Shown here: positions 10,928 to 24,369 of the stretch, piece by piece
Numbering within the stretch: position 1 is the first letter of the stretch
Layout of the letters: the number at the start of each line of letters is the position of its first letter
Assembly (NCBI GenBank): GCA_963514095.1
Contig: OY741275.1
Coordinates: 6,364,151-6,428,150 of the forward strand
Reading direction: 5' to 3'
Source of the DNA: Eutrigla gurnardus
Taxonomy: Eukaryota; Chordata; Actinopteri; Perciformes; Triglidae
DNA: 64,000 nucleotides
Translations under genes and position numbers: made by a program
The notes under the pieces: generated by a model
Databases searched by the model: none
Told to the model about the DNA's origin: nothing
The model's input: the letters and a program-made list of their open reading frames with translations, nothing else

Positions 10928-12640
10928 CTGAGGAAGACATGGAGGAAGTAAAACAAGCAACACGAGATGGAAGACGAATACCATCGGAATTGCAAGCAAA
11001 GATGGAAGCAGACGGGCGGAAGGAACCATTTTCACTTCACGACTCTCAGACAAACACTCATCTGTTGGGAAAACAAAAGGTGTTTTCTAAGTTGCAGCCG
11101 GGACCTCTCACTCACTTACGTGTGTTAAAACGGCATGTGGCTGAGGGGAAATAACTGTAATTACAAGAGTTTTTGAAACAAAACGATAAACCAGATAATA
11201 GAGATGTTGGATAAATGACGGAAATTCAGAGGGAGCGGAAAGGGAATTATCTTAATTTGCGACCATTAAAGTAAAGTTAAGCACAGATGTGGCGATAATT
11301 AAATCAGCATGAAGCCCAGCGAGTGAGCGAGAGCCCATATAATATAATAAATAATAACAGGATACGTAATTTACGGTAATAAAGGAGCCGTCTTCCTCTT
11401 CACATTGTCGGATTGAAAACAGAAATCCAAACTAGTTTGTGTTTGTGTTCAACTTCAAAGTTAGGGGTGTTCTCATCAGCCATTTAAAAGCTGGCGTTGC
11501 ATGGTGGTCTTTATAGCTAGAATAGCAGAATCCATTTAGTCCCATTTATCTGTGAGACCAAAATCTTCATAGTCGCTCTATCTTACCTCAAATCTTCCAA
11601 TGCAAAACATTAGAAATCAAAAACACACCTTATAGAAATGTACGATTCACGATATTATCCTGACAATCATCAAAATATGCTTAACTATTACTTAAACATA
11701 CTGGAATCACTTTAGTTAAAAAACAAATATTTTCATGTGTCACGTATAAGATGCATGTTTTAGTGAAATACGATCAAATAACCTTAAATAAGATGATCAT
11801 ACAACATAAGGACAAATATGAGTTTTGTGTCCTGCTGTAGTTTTCACTTCTCCACCTCGACAGTGAGCTACACAGCTGTCTCAATAAATGACCCGATAAT
11901 GGAAATTCACCATATGGAACATATCGCCAAAGAATATATCAATATATTTTTAAACATGAATTGAACAGACTTATTTTTTTAATTGATTATTCATATCAAT
12001 TTTGTTATTTTTATTAATTGGTGGAGAATTTAAAAAGCTATGCAAGTTTTGGGCAAGCAACAAATAATTCAATTATTTTATAACAGTAATGAGATACTTT
12101 TTCAAATCAAAATAATAATGGACACATTTGTGTCATCTAAATTATGATATTTTAACAGATTATTGTTGTTATTAGCCCACATTTAAATGGATAGAGGATC
12201 CATAAAGAAGATAACAACTACAAGTCATTTTTATAATCACATTTAAATACATACACAAATTAAGTCAGTGTGAACTTTTGATGCAGCACCAGAGAAATAG
12301 AGTGAAGGAGGAAATATTATACACGCATGATAATGATTACAATTTACCTTAAAAGAATCTCAATATTTAAACTCTGATATCAGAATCAGAAAGGAGTTTA
12401 TTGCCAAATACGTTTTCACGTATAAGGAATTGTCTTGCAGTGCACATGATCTACAAACAATACACAGTAAACAATAAAGCAAGTACTGCAGTCACGAACA
12501 TAAGTCAAAATAAAAATATAGAACATTTTCAAAAATAAAAAATAAAATAAAGAGACGCTCCATATACATATACATATGCACTGAGATAATATTTCCAATC
12601 CTATTCAGGACCTCGTGCTGCAGAGTTAAAGGCGTCTCAC
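10928..12640 (-). other. wars2 intron 3
   Basis: AT-rich intron with no coding segment recognised. A LINE-type 3' tail lies at about 12379-12590. The remainder shows no structure beyond short A/T tracts. Confidence 0.6.
12379..12590 (-). mobile_element. 3' tail of a fish non-LTR retrotransposon (truncated)
   Basis: On the plus strand it begins ATCAGAATCAGAAAGGAG and TTTATTGCCAAATACGTTTT. The reverse complement therefore ends ...AATAAACTCCTTTCTGATTCTGAT, the ending typical of teleost Rex/CR1-like LINE copies. Only the tail and some A-rich sequence are present, with no reverse transcriptase. Confidence 0.6.
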
Positions 12641-12721
12641 CTTCCACTGCGGCAGGTGTTGGAGGCGGGGCATGCTGGTCAGACAGCCGAGGATCCAGGC
12701 GAGCTCGGCATGCTCGGACAC
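12641..12721 (-). CDS. wars2: Mitochondrial tryptophanyl-tRNA synthetase, exon 3
   Basis: An 81-nt exon in phase 0 at both ends, coding 27 residues: VSEHAELAWILGCLTSMPRL then QHLPQWK (residues about 123-149). The acceptor is TGCAG (12722-12723) and the donor GTGAGA (12639-12640). SEH..L.WIL is the conserved TrpRS helix after the catalytic-domain strand ending QSQ in exon 2. The adjoining phases fit exons 2 and 4 exactly. Vertebrate WARS2 has the same block, so identity is secure. Confidence 0.95.
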
Positions 12722-13240
12722 CTGCAGGTGAGACGGGACGGGAGGGTCAACGACCTCTTATAACAGGCTTCAACACAAACACAGGAACACACATTAACAC
12801 TGATTCTCATCTGACCTCCTGCAGACGCCGGAACTAGACTTCACAGGGTCACAAGTTCAGCTCTGCTCCTGGGTTAGCTCAGTTTGGGTCAAAGGTCATA
12901 ACGGATCCCGGTGTGAAGATTCACAGTTGTAGGATCGAGGGCTGGCCGATATGGACGAAGTCAAATAGCACAATATTCTTTACCAAATACCTCCACGTGG
13001 ATACCAAGATATGGTTGACTATTGGTGGTTTCACAAAATATTTACCAAATGACATTTCATAAATAATAAGTGCATCAATGAATGTTATATAATAATATAA
13101 TATAACGACTAAGTGGATACAGATGAATAATAGAACAGCTGGTAAGTTCAGAAAATGACAACTTTAATCTAAAACGGCCTTTAAAACCAGGAAATGCTGT
13201 ACAGTTATCATATGTGCTCATCTAAGATACTGAGAACAGC

Positions 13241-13244
<4 letters not shown>

Positions 13245-13309
<65 letters not shown>
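13245..13309. repeat. (GT)n microsatellite
   Basis: About 32 GT units in wars2 intron 2. Confidence 0.95.
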
Positions 13310-13310
<1 letters not shown>

Positions 13311-13563
13311 ATTGCAGTAAATGTTAATTATAAGTAATCACAGGACATTATTTTAAAAGCTCACAAGTGATGTTACTTTTCGTGTAGTTATGAAACATAA
13401 TCATAGTGCTGCAGACATCTTATAATCCAGGTACATCACATATTATAGTGACATGATATTATTTTTATCAGGTTTATTATTTCTTTAAGGGTTACCGTTA
13501 ACACTTAAAAATAAATATATCAATAATAATGGAAATGAATACTGCTGCTATAATAATAATGGT

Positions 13564-13610
13564 AATACTACTACTACTACTACTACTAATAATAATAATA
13601 ATAGTAATAA
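13564..13610. repeat. (TAC)n(TAA)n trinucleotide repeat
   Basis: Tandem TAC units followed by TAA/TAG units. Confidence 0.9.
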
Positions 13611-15689
13611 TGATAAACTGTAATAGACCCTCTTGATCTTTCCTATTTTACTCTCTAAACAAGTTTAATAATCTATAACCTCACTCTCTTTGTTTGTAGT
13701 TTTTCTTTATTTATAGTCCATATATTAAAACTGTCGGGGCTGGAAGCATTGTTCAAAAAGATCTATCCATAGAGAGTAATATACATATCTATATGCATAC
13801 ATATATCCTCTGTGTGACCGTATGTTGCACTGAGACCAGTTATGAAAATGTAACTGAAGCGGGAAAGATAAACAGGAGAAATCAATTAAGCAGCCACATT
13901 AAACAAACACAGATGAATGGGTGAGAGGTCTGGTGTGAGACAGGAAGAGGGTGACTCCATAGCGCCTCCCAGTGGCAGAGGAGAGTACTGCTCCTCCCCA
14001 TCCGTCCTCAGGTCTTTCCACAGACAGGTGCAGCCGCTCACACCTGTGTTTACTGTCGGGACACACTCCCTTCTCTTCTCCACACTAGAGGGACTCGTGG
14101 AGCCTGACATGAAAACAACTCTGGAGTTTTAATCAGCTGTGGTCACTATTGTTATATTATTTTCTTTTATATTAGCTAACAAATATTTAAAACAACACAA
14201 ATGAGCTCAGACATCATCATCATCTGCTGTTGTTGCACAGATAAGTGAGCTTGGGTCCTTTATCGAAGCGTTTCACATGTAGTCAAACACATGGATTACA
14301 GTGACATGTTGTGCAGCAATGAATGGGTGAATGTGAATGCAGCATTAATGCAGCGTGTGTATCTGGCAGTGCTACATTGACTCCACCATATCCACTTTCA
14401 TGGAGGCTCTGCTGAATGTGTGTGGATTCGGCAAATATCCTGCGAATGAAAGTTTATGGACGCCGGCCGTATTGGCGTCCTCTCTGTCTCTTGTTGCTTG
14501 AAAAGCATTCTGCTCAGAGTGACGTCAACGGCAGACAGCGGGGACATAAACCAGGATTTGGGGCTAACGTGTAGGGGCCGGTATTCATTACACACTGTAG
14601 ACAGACAAGAGATGGGACAGATGTTGATGACAGCGCAGAGAGGGATGGATACGGTTTGAAAGTGCAATAAAATATTTAAAAGCTCCGGGAGAACAAGGCC
14701 TCCATTCACGCTGCATGGCAAGAATGCAGCGCAACAAGAGATATGCTAATGTCACGGATCATGTGGCCATTACGCTGATAGTGAGTTATCATGCAGCCAC
14801 AGAGACGACTCCTGTAGAGATGGGATTCTAGAGAACAGTTGCACAGTAAATCTCTCCTCGATACTCCTCCAAATCCCTGAGGATTCACGGATCTGCCGAT
14901 TCAGCCACTTCACTTTTGATACCGACGACTTCAACTCGTCACGAGATCTGTTTTTTTTTCTATGAAGTCCAGTGTTTTCTTTGGGCAGACGTTGTATTTT
15001 TACATGTGGAGCAGGCGTGTTCGACAGGATCGCCTCGCTGCCAAGTTATGTGGCATTAAGCTAAACGGGAATAAAAATAGGACTGTGTGCATGTGTGTGT
15101 GTGTGTAGATGGACAGAACTCTCACACTCTTTCTCACACACTTCTAAACGTGTGAGCAAGAAAACACACGAGGGAGAAACAAACAGCTGTTCTGATCCCT
15201 CTCTCCATCCTCACTGTGACCGTCCACTCCCTCTCGCTTCCTTAAAGCCAGACTTAATGCTGGTTTATAGGAAAACGAACCACAAAGATGGCCGACTAGA
15301 TGACCAACTTGAAAAGAGACTAGAAGTTGCCTTTTAATAGCGTATACACACATTTGTTCCTCAGAAAACACACAAGTTCACCGCTGCATTGATCATGTTG
15401 ATGTTTTGTTCACTAACAGCATAAAATGTGTGGAATAAATGTGCAGCTGAATATGTGTGCACATTAAGCACGTCACTTCACTTTAACACACTAATGATGC
15501 ACTCACGGTAAAGAAGTTTCAATTTCCAACTTTGAAAGACAAATTAAAGTGAGCATTATAATATTTTGGGGGAGAAAATGTTCAGCAACATATGATTTAA
15601 ATTATACATAAAAAAACTAGAATGACTGCCTCATGGTTGTATGTCTCACTTGTGTGAAATTGTCATGATTAACATATGAGTTCTTGAGT

Positions 15690-15890
15690 TACAACAAAAA
15701 AAAGGTGTTTTGTGAAGTCACAGTGACCTTTGACCACCAGAACATAACCAGTTCAATCTTGAGTCAAAGTGGATGTTTGTGCCAAATTCCCTCCATGGTT
15801 CTGAGATATTGCGTTAATGGGATGGACGTACGTCCAGACGGACAGACGGACGGCCTGACAACATTATGGCCACGTCGCCACAATATATGT
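15690..15890. repeat. Dispersed teleost repeat (unclassified)
   Basis: Includes CAGTGACCTTTGACCACCAG, TTGAGTCAAAGTGGATGTTT, GTGCCAAATTCCCTCCATGG and a GGACGGACGG-type tail. I recognise this phrase order as a very common fish genomic repeat. It carries no open frame of its own. The class is uncertain. Confidence 0.6.
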
Positions 15891-16154
15891 AACCATATAA
15901 GGCTAATAATCATCTCGACATATCCAGTGTTGCAGCAACAGTAACTGATACATGGAAAACACAATCTTCTGTCCGGTAAAGAAGATCCGGTTATTGTCGC
16001 ACTGGTGCAGCTGGGAAAACTGAATCCCAGCTTGTAACGCAACCCTGTCTCCACAAAATGACATGCAACTAAACTGCACCTCAATTACATTCAGGCAAAC
16101 TAAATGGCTGCAATGTTAAACAGGTGGTTCATGAGCGAAACCAAACACGCAACA

Positions 16155-16880
16155 AAACTTGGTTAGGTTTACATTTACATTTACATTTAGGGCATTTAGC
16201 AGACGCTTTTGTCCAAAGAGACTTACAATAAGTACATTTGTCAAAAGAAAGAAACCACAACATATCATGCCGATAAAGAGCTCAAAATAGAAACAAGTGT
16301 TGGATCCTTGTCTGAGTAAAGTAGTAGCTGTACAGCAAACAAACCTTAAGAACAACAGAGCTATGATCTGTGATGGGAATTTTTCATTTAGCAGTTCATT
16401 ATAGTATAGTTTGAGTAGTTTTAACTCATACTATTCCATGTGTGTCATGAGGTAACCTGTATTCTGCACTTATGTCATGTCATGTGTTACATGAGTTGTA
16501 AAATGCATCTTGTGACACCAGTACAGCTGGCAAGTCAGTATGGATCTATGGACACTGATGAGTGGTTCAAACACCACATTCTGGGTGGGGGCTCGTCGGG
16601 AGTTCGTTCCACCACTGAGGACCAGAACAGAGAAGAGTCTGGACTTTGCTGAGCGACATTTGTTTGATTTCAGCGATGGTGGTACCAGCCGGCCAGCTGA
16701 AGTAGAGGAGCGAAGTGCTCGCTTCGGGGCATGAGGTTTGACCAGTGTTTGAAGGTAGATGGGTGCCGTTCCATTGATGGCCCTGAAGGCCAGAGCCATC
16801 GTCTTGAGGTTTAAACAACAAAACTACACTAACAGCCCTGTGTTTCTGACCCGTCAAGCACCCAGACCTCCTCCCCACAC
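16155..16880 (-). mobile_element. 5'-truncated L2-type LINE, C-terminal reverse transcriptase remnant and 3' tail
   Basis: On the minus strand, 16799 downward encodes MALAFRAINGTAPIYLQTLV, then PHAPKRALRSS and KSRLFSVLV, followed after a frame change near 16607 by PQWWNELPTS. This order (KAINGxAPxYL, RxLRSS, RLFSxxxPxxWNxLP) is the C-terminal end of the fish L2/Maui-type reverse transcriptase polyprotein. The 3' end lies to the left: the minus strand at about 16250-16160 reads TTGTAAGTCTCTTTGGACAA, AAGCGTCTGCTAAATG and an (AAATGT)n tail, the standard L2 ending. The copy is frameshifted and lacks the endonuclease and most of the RT, so it is dead. Confidence 0.8.
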
Positions 16881-17036
16881 AGACTCACTTGTTATTCTTC
16901 AAGAGCAAATTAAATCAGAACCAAATACGTTTCCCTTGAAATGTAATTCACGATGCAGTTTCATTGCATGCAAACATATTTTTTTAAGCTAACCAGGCTG
17001 TGTAATGAAAGAACGCATCCACCTATCATACCCTTC

Positions 17037-17126
17037 ATCTATCCATCCATCCATCCATTCATTCATCCATCCATACCCTTCATCCACTCATCCATCCTCC
17101 AATCCACCCACCCATCCTCCATCTCC
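17037..17126. repeat. (ATCC)n-rich tract
   Basis: Imperfect ATCC/ATTC tetranucleotides and CCATCC repeats ending within about 10 bp of the wars2 exon 2 donor. Confidence 0.85.
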
Positions 17127-17133
17127 TACCCAC

Positions 17134-17394
17134 CTGAGACTGCCGGAAGAGTACTGCCCTCTCCGGGTCGATGCCACAGGCCAGCAGGCTGGCTGCCATG
17201 TCCAGGATGTTGCTCCTGAGTTGTGCCGGGTCCTGAGGCTGTGTGATGGAGTGCAGGTCCACAATGCTGTAGAGCACTGAAGGATACTGGTCCTGCAGGG
17301 ACACCCAGTTCTCCAGGGCACCCAGGTAGTTGCCCAGGTGGGGGACACCGGTTGGCTGGATCCCTGAGAATACACGGCCACCTCCTGAAGGCTC
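17134..17394 (-). CDS. wars2: Mitochondrial tryptophanyl-tRNA synthetase, exon 2 (HIGH-motif exon)
   Basis: A 261-nt exon coding residues about 36-122. It starts EPSGGGRVFSGIQPTGVPHL and includes GNYLGALENWV, VLYSIVDLHSIT, SNILDMAASLLACGIDPE and VLFRQSQ. The class I HIGH signature is PHLGN (residues 53-57), and the FSGIQPTG loop before it binds ATP. The acceptor chosen is CTCCAG (AG at 17395-17396), because it keeps phase 0 with exon 1. A second AG ten bases into the exon would break the frame. The donor is GTGGGT (17132-17133). No internal stop occurs in this frame. Confidence 0.95.
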
Positions 17395-19564
17395 CTGGAG
17401 AAGAAGGACAATTTGCTTTGTGTCAATTTATTTGCTCTTTGTAAGTTAAAGGTATTCTCTGAATGATCTTGAATAAACACAATGTCTCACAGGCTGCATC
17501 TCACATATCTCGTATTGGTACCAGTGTTTCTCAAAATAAAGACTGAACACAGTCATCATATGCTTAACCCATGTGAAATTCCACAACATTTGCTGTGATT
17601 GGTCTAAAGTCTTGACATTTCGTATGGAGATACTTTGTGTGAGAGAGATACGTTCCTATGTGTATTTCAGAATCAGTAGTTATTGCAAAAAGTTCTGAGG
17701 TTTAATAAATGCAAACTAATGCTTCCTGAACATGCATTTAAACCTGTTGAATCTCATGGAGAATGGTTACTTTAGGTTGTCATCTGCTGTTTGACTTATA
17801 ATAGTTCTGTACAACATTTATTTGTATGGAATATATAAACAGAAGCCCCTCGCATGTGTACTGAAAATTATAATCCATACACTGCTCATTCGAGAGCATC
17901 TATGATAAAACAACAGTAGTCTCATGTGCCCAGACTATGATTAGAAAAACTCCCTTTTCAGCCAAACAGTTTCCACTAAAGGAATTTCAGTTGCAGGCAC
18001 AAATGGGTTTAAGTAATAGTCTGTATGATATCAGAGAATGCAGTAATGATTTGTTGATTTAAAATTCTACACTAAGACAACACGTATAAAGGGAAGAGAG
18101 CTGTTGGGAAAGAGAGGGGGTGAAGGTGAAAAGGTGAGAACGCCTGCAGAGACTGAAGTGTCAGTGTTAAACTATTGGCAGGTTGGAGGCCAGCAGCGGT
18201 CATGCTTGTATTACCGAGATGCTAACTCCATGGCTAGCACCTCTGTTCTCTCCCAAACACATCCAGCACAAAGAATGCCTCACCTCGCGGGCCAACAATA
18301 ATAATTAACATCCCTCCAGCCAACTTCAAGGTCTCCGTTACCACAATGAGGAGGGACACTGGAAGAGGAGGGGGAGGCAGAACCACGGAAATACCATACA
18401 ACATGCAGCCCACCCTGTCACCAATACTATAACTTATGTTACAGAGCTGGAGTTAGAATAGCAGCGGGCTCTTCAGCCCGTCTGAAAGAATGAAGGAAAT
18501 CACTAGCGTTTGTATCGTTGGGCAAACTCTGTGTTTCTCTTTCTGCAGAGCTTGGTCAGGCCAGACCGCGCCATTTCTCCTGGCATCGACCCACTCCGCT
18601 GCTTTCAACTGGCCCGGCTGGAAGAGTCTTAACCACTGCTTGTGGCACTGAGCACCGCATGATACAATTAGAGGGCAAGCAGAGCGGCACCTGTCATGAG
18701 ACGTGAAACCGCAATGGCATCCAAAACCTAGGGCTCCTTCACCAAAGCCGTTACACAGAAGATTAGGGCTGCGATGGAGCAGAAACACAAAAGGTGCAGA
18801 CTGGGACTTGGTGTTTTTATTGGGCAGCTAGAAGGACAAACTGGTTGGTCGCTGGGTGACGCACATTTGCCTGCCCACCCTGGAGGCCGGGGGTTCAGTT
18901 CCCGGCAGAGGTGCGGCACCGTGGCTTGGCCGCATGCTCCAATTCACAGGTGAGAGGGTGGTGAGGGATCATGTCCTTGGAGGTGGAAGATGTGGTCGAG
19001 ATAACATGAAACTCTGTATGCTCAAAGTTCAGAATTACATATGATTAAAAAAAAATTGAGGTTAACAGAGAAGCCAGCAATACCAGGGACTAAGTATTGA
19101 AAATGCACTGCATTTAAAAAAAAAAAAACAAGCTGTGTTGTTGTTGGGTCACGTCTGGGTTCAGTGAGAAGATGAAATACTATCTAGAAAGTCTGGTTTT
19201 GTACAATATGTCCAATGCGTTTAAGGCCAATCAGATGGCAAATACAAGACTAAATGCCTTTACACACCATCTGATGCCTTTGATTTTTCTATCCATTGTG
19301 AAAAATTTGCTTTAGCTGCATAGAGCACAACCACTACTGTATATGTGTTTGATTTGGAGACCATCCTGGATTCCAAGCTGTTCTCCAATCATCCTCCACA
19401 ATCTATCATTAAATCCCAAATCTCTGTATTATTTACTCAAAGTAAGTGCAAAGTCAGTCAGCTTATCAGAAGCCATTTTGGATGACGAAATTTGCATGAA
19501 CAGTGGCTCTGAGCAGTCAGACAGGTCTGACAGGTCTGAAAGGAAATGTTGAAAATTGAACCTT

Positions 19565-19830
19565 TGTTATGTTTAGCGGTGTTTGACCCAGCCTAAATGC
19601 TAACAGGCTCACAACTCTAAGGTCCTAATGTTTAGCAGGTATAATGTTAGCCATCTTAGTTTAAAGTGCTAACATTTGCTAATTAAGACAAAACACAGTA
19701 CAAATTACAGTTTTTGCGTTTGCCGATATTTGTCCGTACACCATTTATTTTCGACCCGATGATGGCGCTGAAACACATTTCATGACAATCCATCCAATAG
19801 CTGTTGAGACTACACTGAGGTCGATAAGGT
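19565..19830. repeat. Dispersed teleost repeat (unclassified)
   Basis: Contains AATGCTAACAGGCTCACAA, TGTTTAGCAGGTATAATGTT, GCTAACATTTGCTAATTA, GATGATGGCGCTGAAA and CAATCCATCCAATAGCTGTT in the order I know from an abundant fish repeat. It has no coding potential. Confidence 0.65.
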
Positions 19831-20059
19831 AATAATCTTTTAATCGCTTCAAAGACCCACACTTCTGACAAGGTTAAGTTAGTTTCAGCTTGACGATGTG
19901 TTGATGGGTTGTAAACAGCAACAGCTGGACGGAGGAGCCCGTTTTGAAAGGCTGCCCCACAAACCCCATGGGATCTCTGTGTTATCACCTCAAATCTGAC
20001 TGATGATCATATGTTCCCTGGCTGCACTCCTCGAGGTTATCACAACTAATCATTAAAAC

Positions 20060-20660
20060 CTGAAGCTTTCAGAGGATATCCTCGTCAGTCGCTGCTGAGA
20101 AATCGGTTATCTTGACAGCTAGCCGAGCGACATCACATCCAATCTGACTGAGGGACGGGGCCGGCCCAGCCTCCGAGATCAGATAACAGCTGCTCTCTCA
20201 CCAGCGTGGCCCAGAGCTTCTCCGTCTCTCAGTGCACAGGGATCGAATTACAACTGTTCTGAGGCCAGCGTGGTCCACAAAGTCTCCATCTACTGGCCTG
20301 AGGGAGCTGGTCGCTGCGCGGCAAGGGAGAAGCAGGAAGGAACTGGGTGCTTATGTCATTACCGACGGGGTAATTGCACTGGAGTGCCATTGATGCTGAG
20401 AGCCTCTTAAGAGGTGTCAGGATCGATTTGGGTGCGGACGGGGCCCCAAGTCTGGTTCATGTGTGTTCTCACCTCGAGCTGACACGCCAAACGCATGTTC
20501 CCCCTCTGCTCCGGACCCCCAGGGGAAGCCATTAGCCATGCAGACATGGTAATGGTGTCATTTGAGCCAATCTAGTGTCAAATGAGAGTCAATGCCGCGG
20601 CTAACTAGCCACTGGGCAATCGCACGATCACGCATTACGCTGCATTCAGCAGACACCTTC
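20060..20660. other. Candidate conserved non-coding element in wars2 intron 1
   Basis: A repeat-free block of balanced composition in an otherwise AT-rich intron, without an open frame or splice-site pattern. It has E-box-like and GATA-like words (AGATCAGATAACAGCTG). Suggested as regulatory only from composition and context; cross-species alignment is needed. Confidence 0.25.
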
Positions 20661-23389
20661 ATGTTACTGCTGGTCGGAGGAAAGTGTCTTTATACACGTG
20701 AGGCATTTAAAGACGCTTCATAGTTGCTGGAAGAGAAAGGAGGTTACTTAGAGAAGTAAATACTGCATAGAAGAGAAGACAGCAAATGTTTTATAATCAA
20801 ATAATGTATTTTTTTATACTAGGCATTACGGTAAGAGCGTGTGACACTGACTTCAAAATAAAAGTAACCTTCCAGTGAACATGATATGGCACTTTACATT
20901 AATAAGCCAGTCAATCTGTCCGTCAATAAAGACATGTGTGAACTGGATGAATTGTAAATAATAATTCAATGTGATAAGTTATAACTCAAAAACAATGAAT
21001 AACGTCTGCAAACTGTATTTCAGAGAAAAGGTGGAACTCCAATTGCGGGAGTATTTACTGAAACTTATAATTAAGAATACATTTCCAAAGACCAATCTGA
21101 AAATTAATTTAAATTCTCATATATATTACACTCCCTTGTAAATTCGAATAGATTTAAAAGGAAATTATGCATAGTCACTAATTTCACTTCAGTTTGATGG
21201 CAGACCACTTCAGGGTTTCATCAGTGATTACAAAAATGCAAAAGAGAAGAAGGTAATATTTGGTCGACTAATAGATTTGCCTATTTATTCGACAGATCTG
21301 TAAAACTGAGTTTCTCCAAAAAGAGTCACACAAAAGCACCACTAAGTCAAATATTCTGACCTGCAGAAACTTCTCTGAGGTACCAGTTTTTTCAATAGGG
21401 GCAGGACTCAATTAATGCAAACAATTATCTTTTAATTGGACAAAATAAAACGAGACTAAAGCCCCAGTCAGCCTCTTCTCTTCCCTCTCTCCGCCGGTTG
21501 ATCACTAGTCCTTCTTTCCTCACATTGAACTCTGACAGGCTCCACGTTGTATTACATCGCCACTCCGGTGACGAGAGCTTTCTTCATCCACATCTGCCAT
21601 ATGCTGAATGCATTACGCACCATGTGTGTGTGACATTAACGCCAACAGCTAGAAGGTTACATACACTAAAAAGGCCATGTTTTCACACTTGCAGCTCCTT
21701 TTCCGGGAATATATGTTCATTTGTCTGTGCGTGTACGTGTGTGGTAAAGCCCATGGGGATGGAGGTCATGTGCAAACATAGACGTGCGTCCGCACACGTC
21801 GTGGTCTTTTGCCTACATCAACATGAGTTTAGCTGTGAAGGTGTATGTCCATATGAATTTGACAGCTCACATTAAGTATCAACACTGGTGGAAAGAAAAA
21901 GCCCATCAAATGAGCAGTAACGTGACCAGATCCTTCACACAAGCTGCATTATTCAATGGAAAACCTCGAAAACATCAAGAACAAATAGACGGTCTTCTTC
22001 TTTTGGAGTCGACGCTGTTTTCGCTCACTATTCCAGAGAAAGTCGCGGTCCAGGATTCCATGGAAACAACATTTCCCTTTTCTCTCCAAAGTCTTCCAGA
22101 GTCCTGGAACCACTTCATTGTGGGAACCGAATGACAAATGCTGGATTCATCATTTTAGGGAGCACAACATCCTTGCAGAAGAATGTATAACAAATCCTAC
22201 TGGGACCAGATGCATAAAACACAGTTTGTTCTTACATTCACAGTGTTTTTGCCAGATTTATCAGGTTGTGCATTCAGATGGTCTCAACTCTCAGTTTAAC
22301 TAGGCAGAGGTTTTACTAATCTGAGGCTGAATAAGACCGAGAAGAGAAACACACGTTCAAGTCACCGTGTCTATGCTGGCAAAAACAACAGTTCCATTAA
22401 ATAAGGACCTGCAGGTTTATGTGCCATGAACCATTTAAATAACTAGATGTCAATAACACACAATCAGTCAAACTGACATTTCATATTATTACATTAGTCA
22501 TGTTTTTGGATTTCAGTGACAATCACACTTGGTTTGCCCAAGAAATCTGGACGTTGTGATGCATTTTATCAATGATGTTCTCCAGGGTTTCTGGTCAAAC
22601 AAACATTTTATACGTCTGAATCCTCATCGTCATCTCACAGCCTGTCTGAATACGGATTCATGTGGGTTTTCTTTTCCTTTTGCTCATTGGAGCCTGATCT
22701 TCTGGTTGGTATCACTTTAACCACAAGCCCCTTTTACACTGCCTATTTGTTGCAGGAGTATTTCGCCTCTGAGACGACAACGGAGGTCGTCACCGAGCCG
22801 CATCAGAGCCGAGGTGAGCCGGCGTTCTTTGTAAATGGAGCGAGCCGGCAAGGCGGAAAAGACGTGACGTAGTGAAGAAGTGTTACCAGGGCGACGTGTT
22901 ACCAGGGCGACGATTTAACAAGATCAAAGCGTAGATCCGAAGAAGATAAAACGGCAGTAGTTGCTGGTACGAGGCCGCCATCGACATGTTTATGACGAAC
23001 AGCAACTTTACTTGCGGTTAAAGTTGTGTAAATATGTGCGACAAGCAAAAGTTCATCTTTCATTAAGAGCTAATCGTAATTCCGATGCATTTAACACGTC
23101 ACACGGGCAGCGCTGCTCTCGTCAAAGCGCATGACGTCACTCTGGTTGCGCAAAGCCGGGATGCTGCGGGGTCAGTGCACATTTTACTATCACTGTACAC
23201 CACCGTATACTATATATTTTATTTTATTTTTTATTTATACATACATATTGTTGTATGAGCATTGTTGGAAGGAGCCTGACAACTAAGAATGTCATTGCCA
23301 ACGTCTGCAATGTTTTTTTGTTGCTGTTGTTGCACATGCCAACAGAGATCCTGAACTTGAAGTTGCCATTAATATTATGAAGCAGTTGC

Positions 23390-23860
23390 AGCTTCCATCA
23401 TGTCCAGGCCTTCAGTCCCGCTCCACACAATGTTATTAATCACAGCCATGGTTTTGGTTGAGTTTGGACTTTCAAAACAGTGCATTTCTCTTCTCAGATC
23501 TGGGCTGCTTTTCAGGGCTCATACATCATATCAGAGTCCGGGAGTCCCGGAGTGGCCCACTGACATCTCTCTCACCAAGGGGCTGATGAGCGGGGCCCCG
23601 ACGGTCGCCACTGTTTTACCGCGCCAATTTCAACACGTCTCAAAAACCACCTCTGGGGGCATCGCCGCTTGCCCCGCTGTGAATTACCATCAGCTCTTTG
23701 TGGGCCGCGTTGGAGCTCCAGATCTGACCAGGGCTGCATCAAGATGGGTCAACAGATGGAGGGTTCTCGCCGCTCTCCCGCTTGGCGTCCGACACACTGG
23801 ACCCAGTGTTCTTCTTCTGTCCTGGGCGCCCCGCGTACCCCATTAACACTGGCGTCATGC
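23390..23860. other. Candidate conserved non-coding element in wars2 intron 1
   Basis: Non-repetitive GC-balanced block. A 148-codon frame crosses it but contains no domain, and its composition is explained by the GC content. Listed as a weak regulatory candidate. Confidence 0.2.
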
Positions 23861-24096
23861 TGAAAAGCACCTTGACACACCTCCGCCCAATCCTCCCTAT
23901 CTTTCTTCATCTCTGTCTTTCTCTCACTTTGGGACCTGTTAACGCTGGCGACCAACAGAGCTGCACTTCAGTGAGGTATCAAATAGGAAATGGGGCTTAG
24001 TGTATTACCCTCCTTTATCCCTGAAAAGCATGTGTGTTTGGCCAAAGTGGGTACACACCACAGCTTGAAACAAAGTGCATATGACCACAGAGAAGA

Positions 24097-24097
<1 letters not shown>

Positions 24098-24174
<77 letters not shown>
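24098..24174. repeat. (CA)n microsatellite
   Basis: About 38 CA units. It generates spurious Cys-Val or Thr-His frames on both strands. Confidence 0.97.
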
Positions 24175-24176
<2 letters not shown>

Positions 24177-24369
24177 CAAAAAAAAATTAAGAAATTGAGT
24201 GCAGGGGGAAAAGAAAAAAGAAAGTGATGGAAGAGGCAATGTGCTAAAAAAATAAATAAGAATAAAAGTGTGACTCGAGCCCAGTCAAGACTTGTGCTGG
24301 TTCTTTTTTTCCTCCCAGTGAGTGTGTTGGATGGGGAGCAGAGGGGAAGGTCCAAAAGGAGCGTTTGAT

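Larger units (their letters stand above)
12722..17133 (-). other. wars2 intron 2, repeat-rich
   Basis: Contains a GT microsatellite (13245-13309), a TAC/TAA tract (13564-13610), a dispersed fish repeat (about 15690-15890), a 5'-truncated L2-type LINE (about 16155-16880) and an ATCC-rich tract next to exon 2. No other gene was found. Confidence 0.7.

Noticed and set aside
18843..18920. Possible tRNA gene or SINE (GGGTTCAGTTCCCGG resembles a T-arm/B-box)
   Set aside because: No convincing A-box, anticodon arm or acceptor pairing could be found around it.
22712..22870. CCCCTTTTACACTGCC as the start of a MITE
   Set aside because: No inverted right end (GGCAGTGTAAAAGGGG-like) was found downstream, so the element cannot be delimited.
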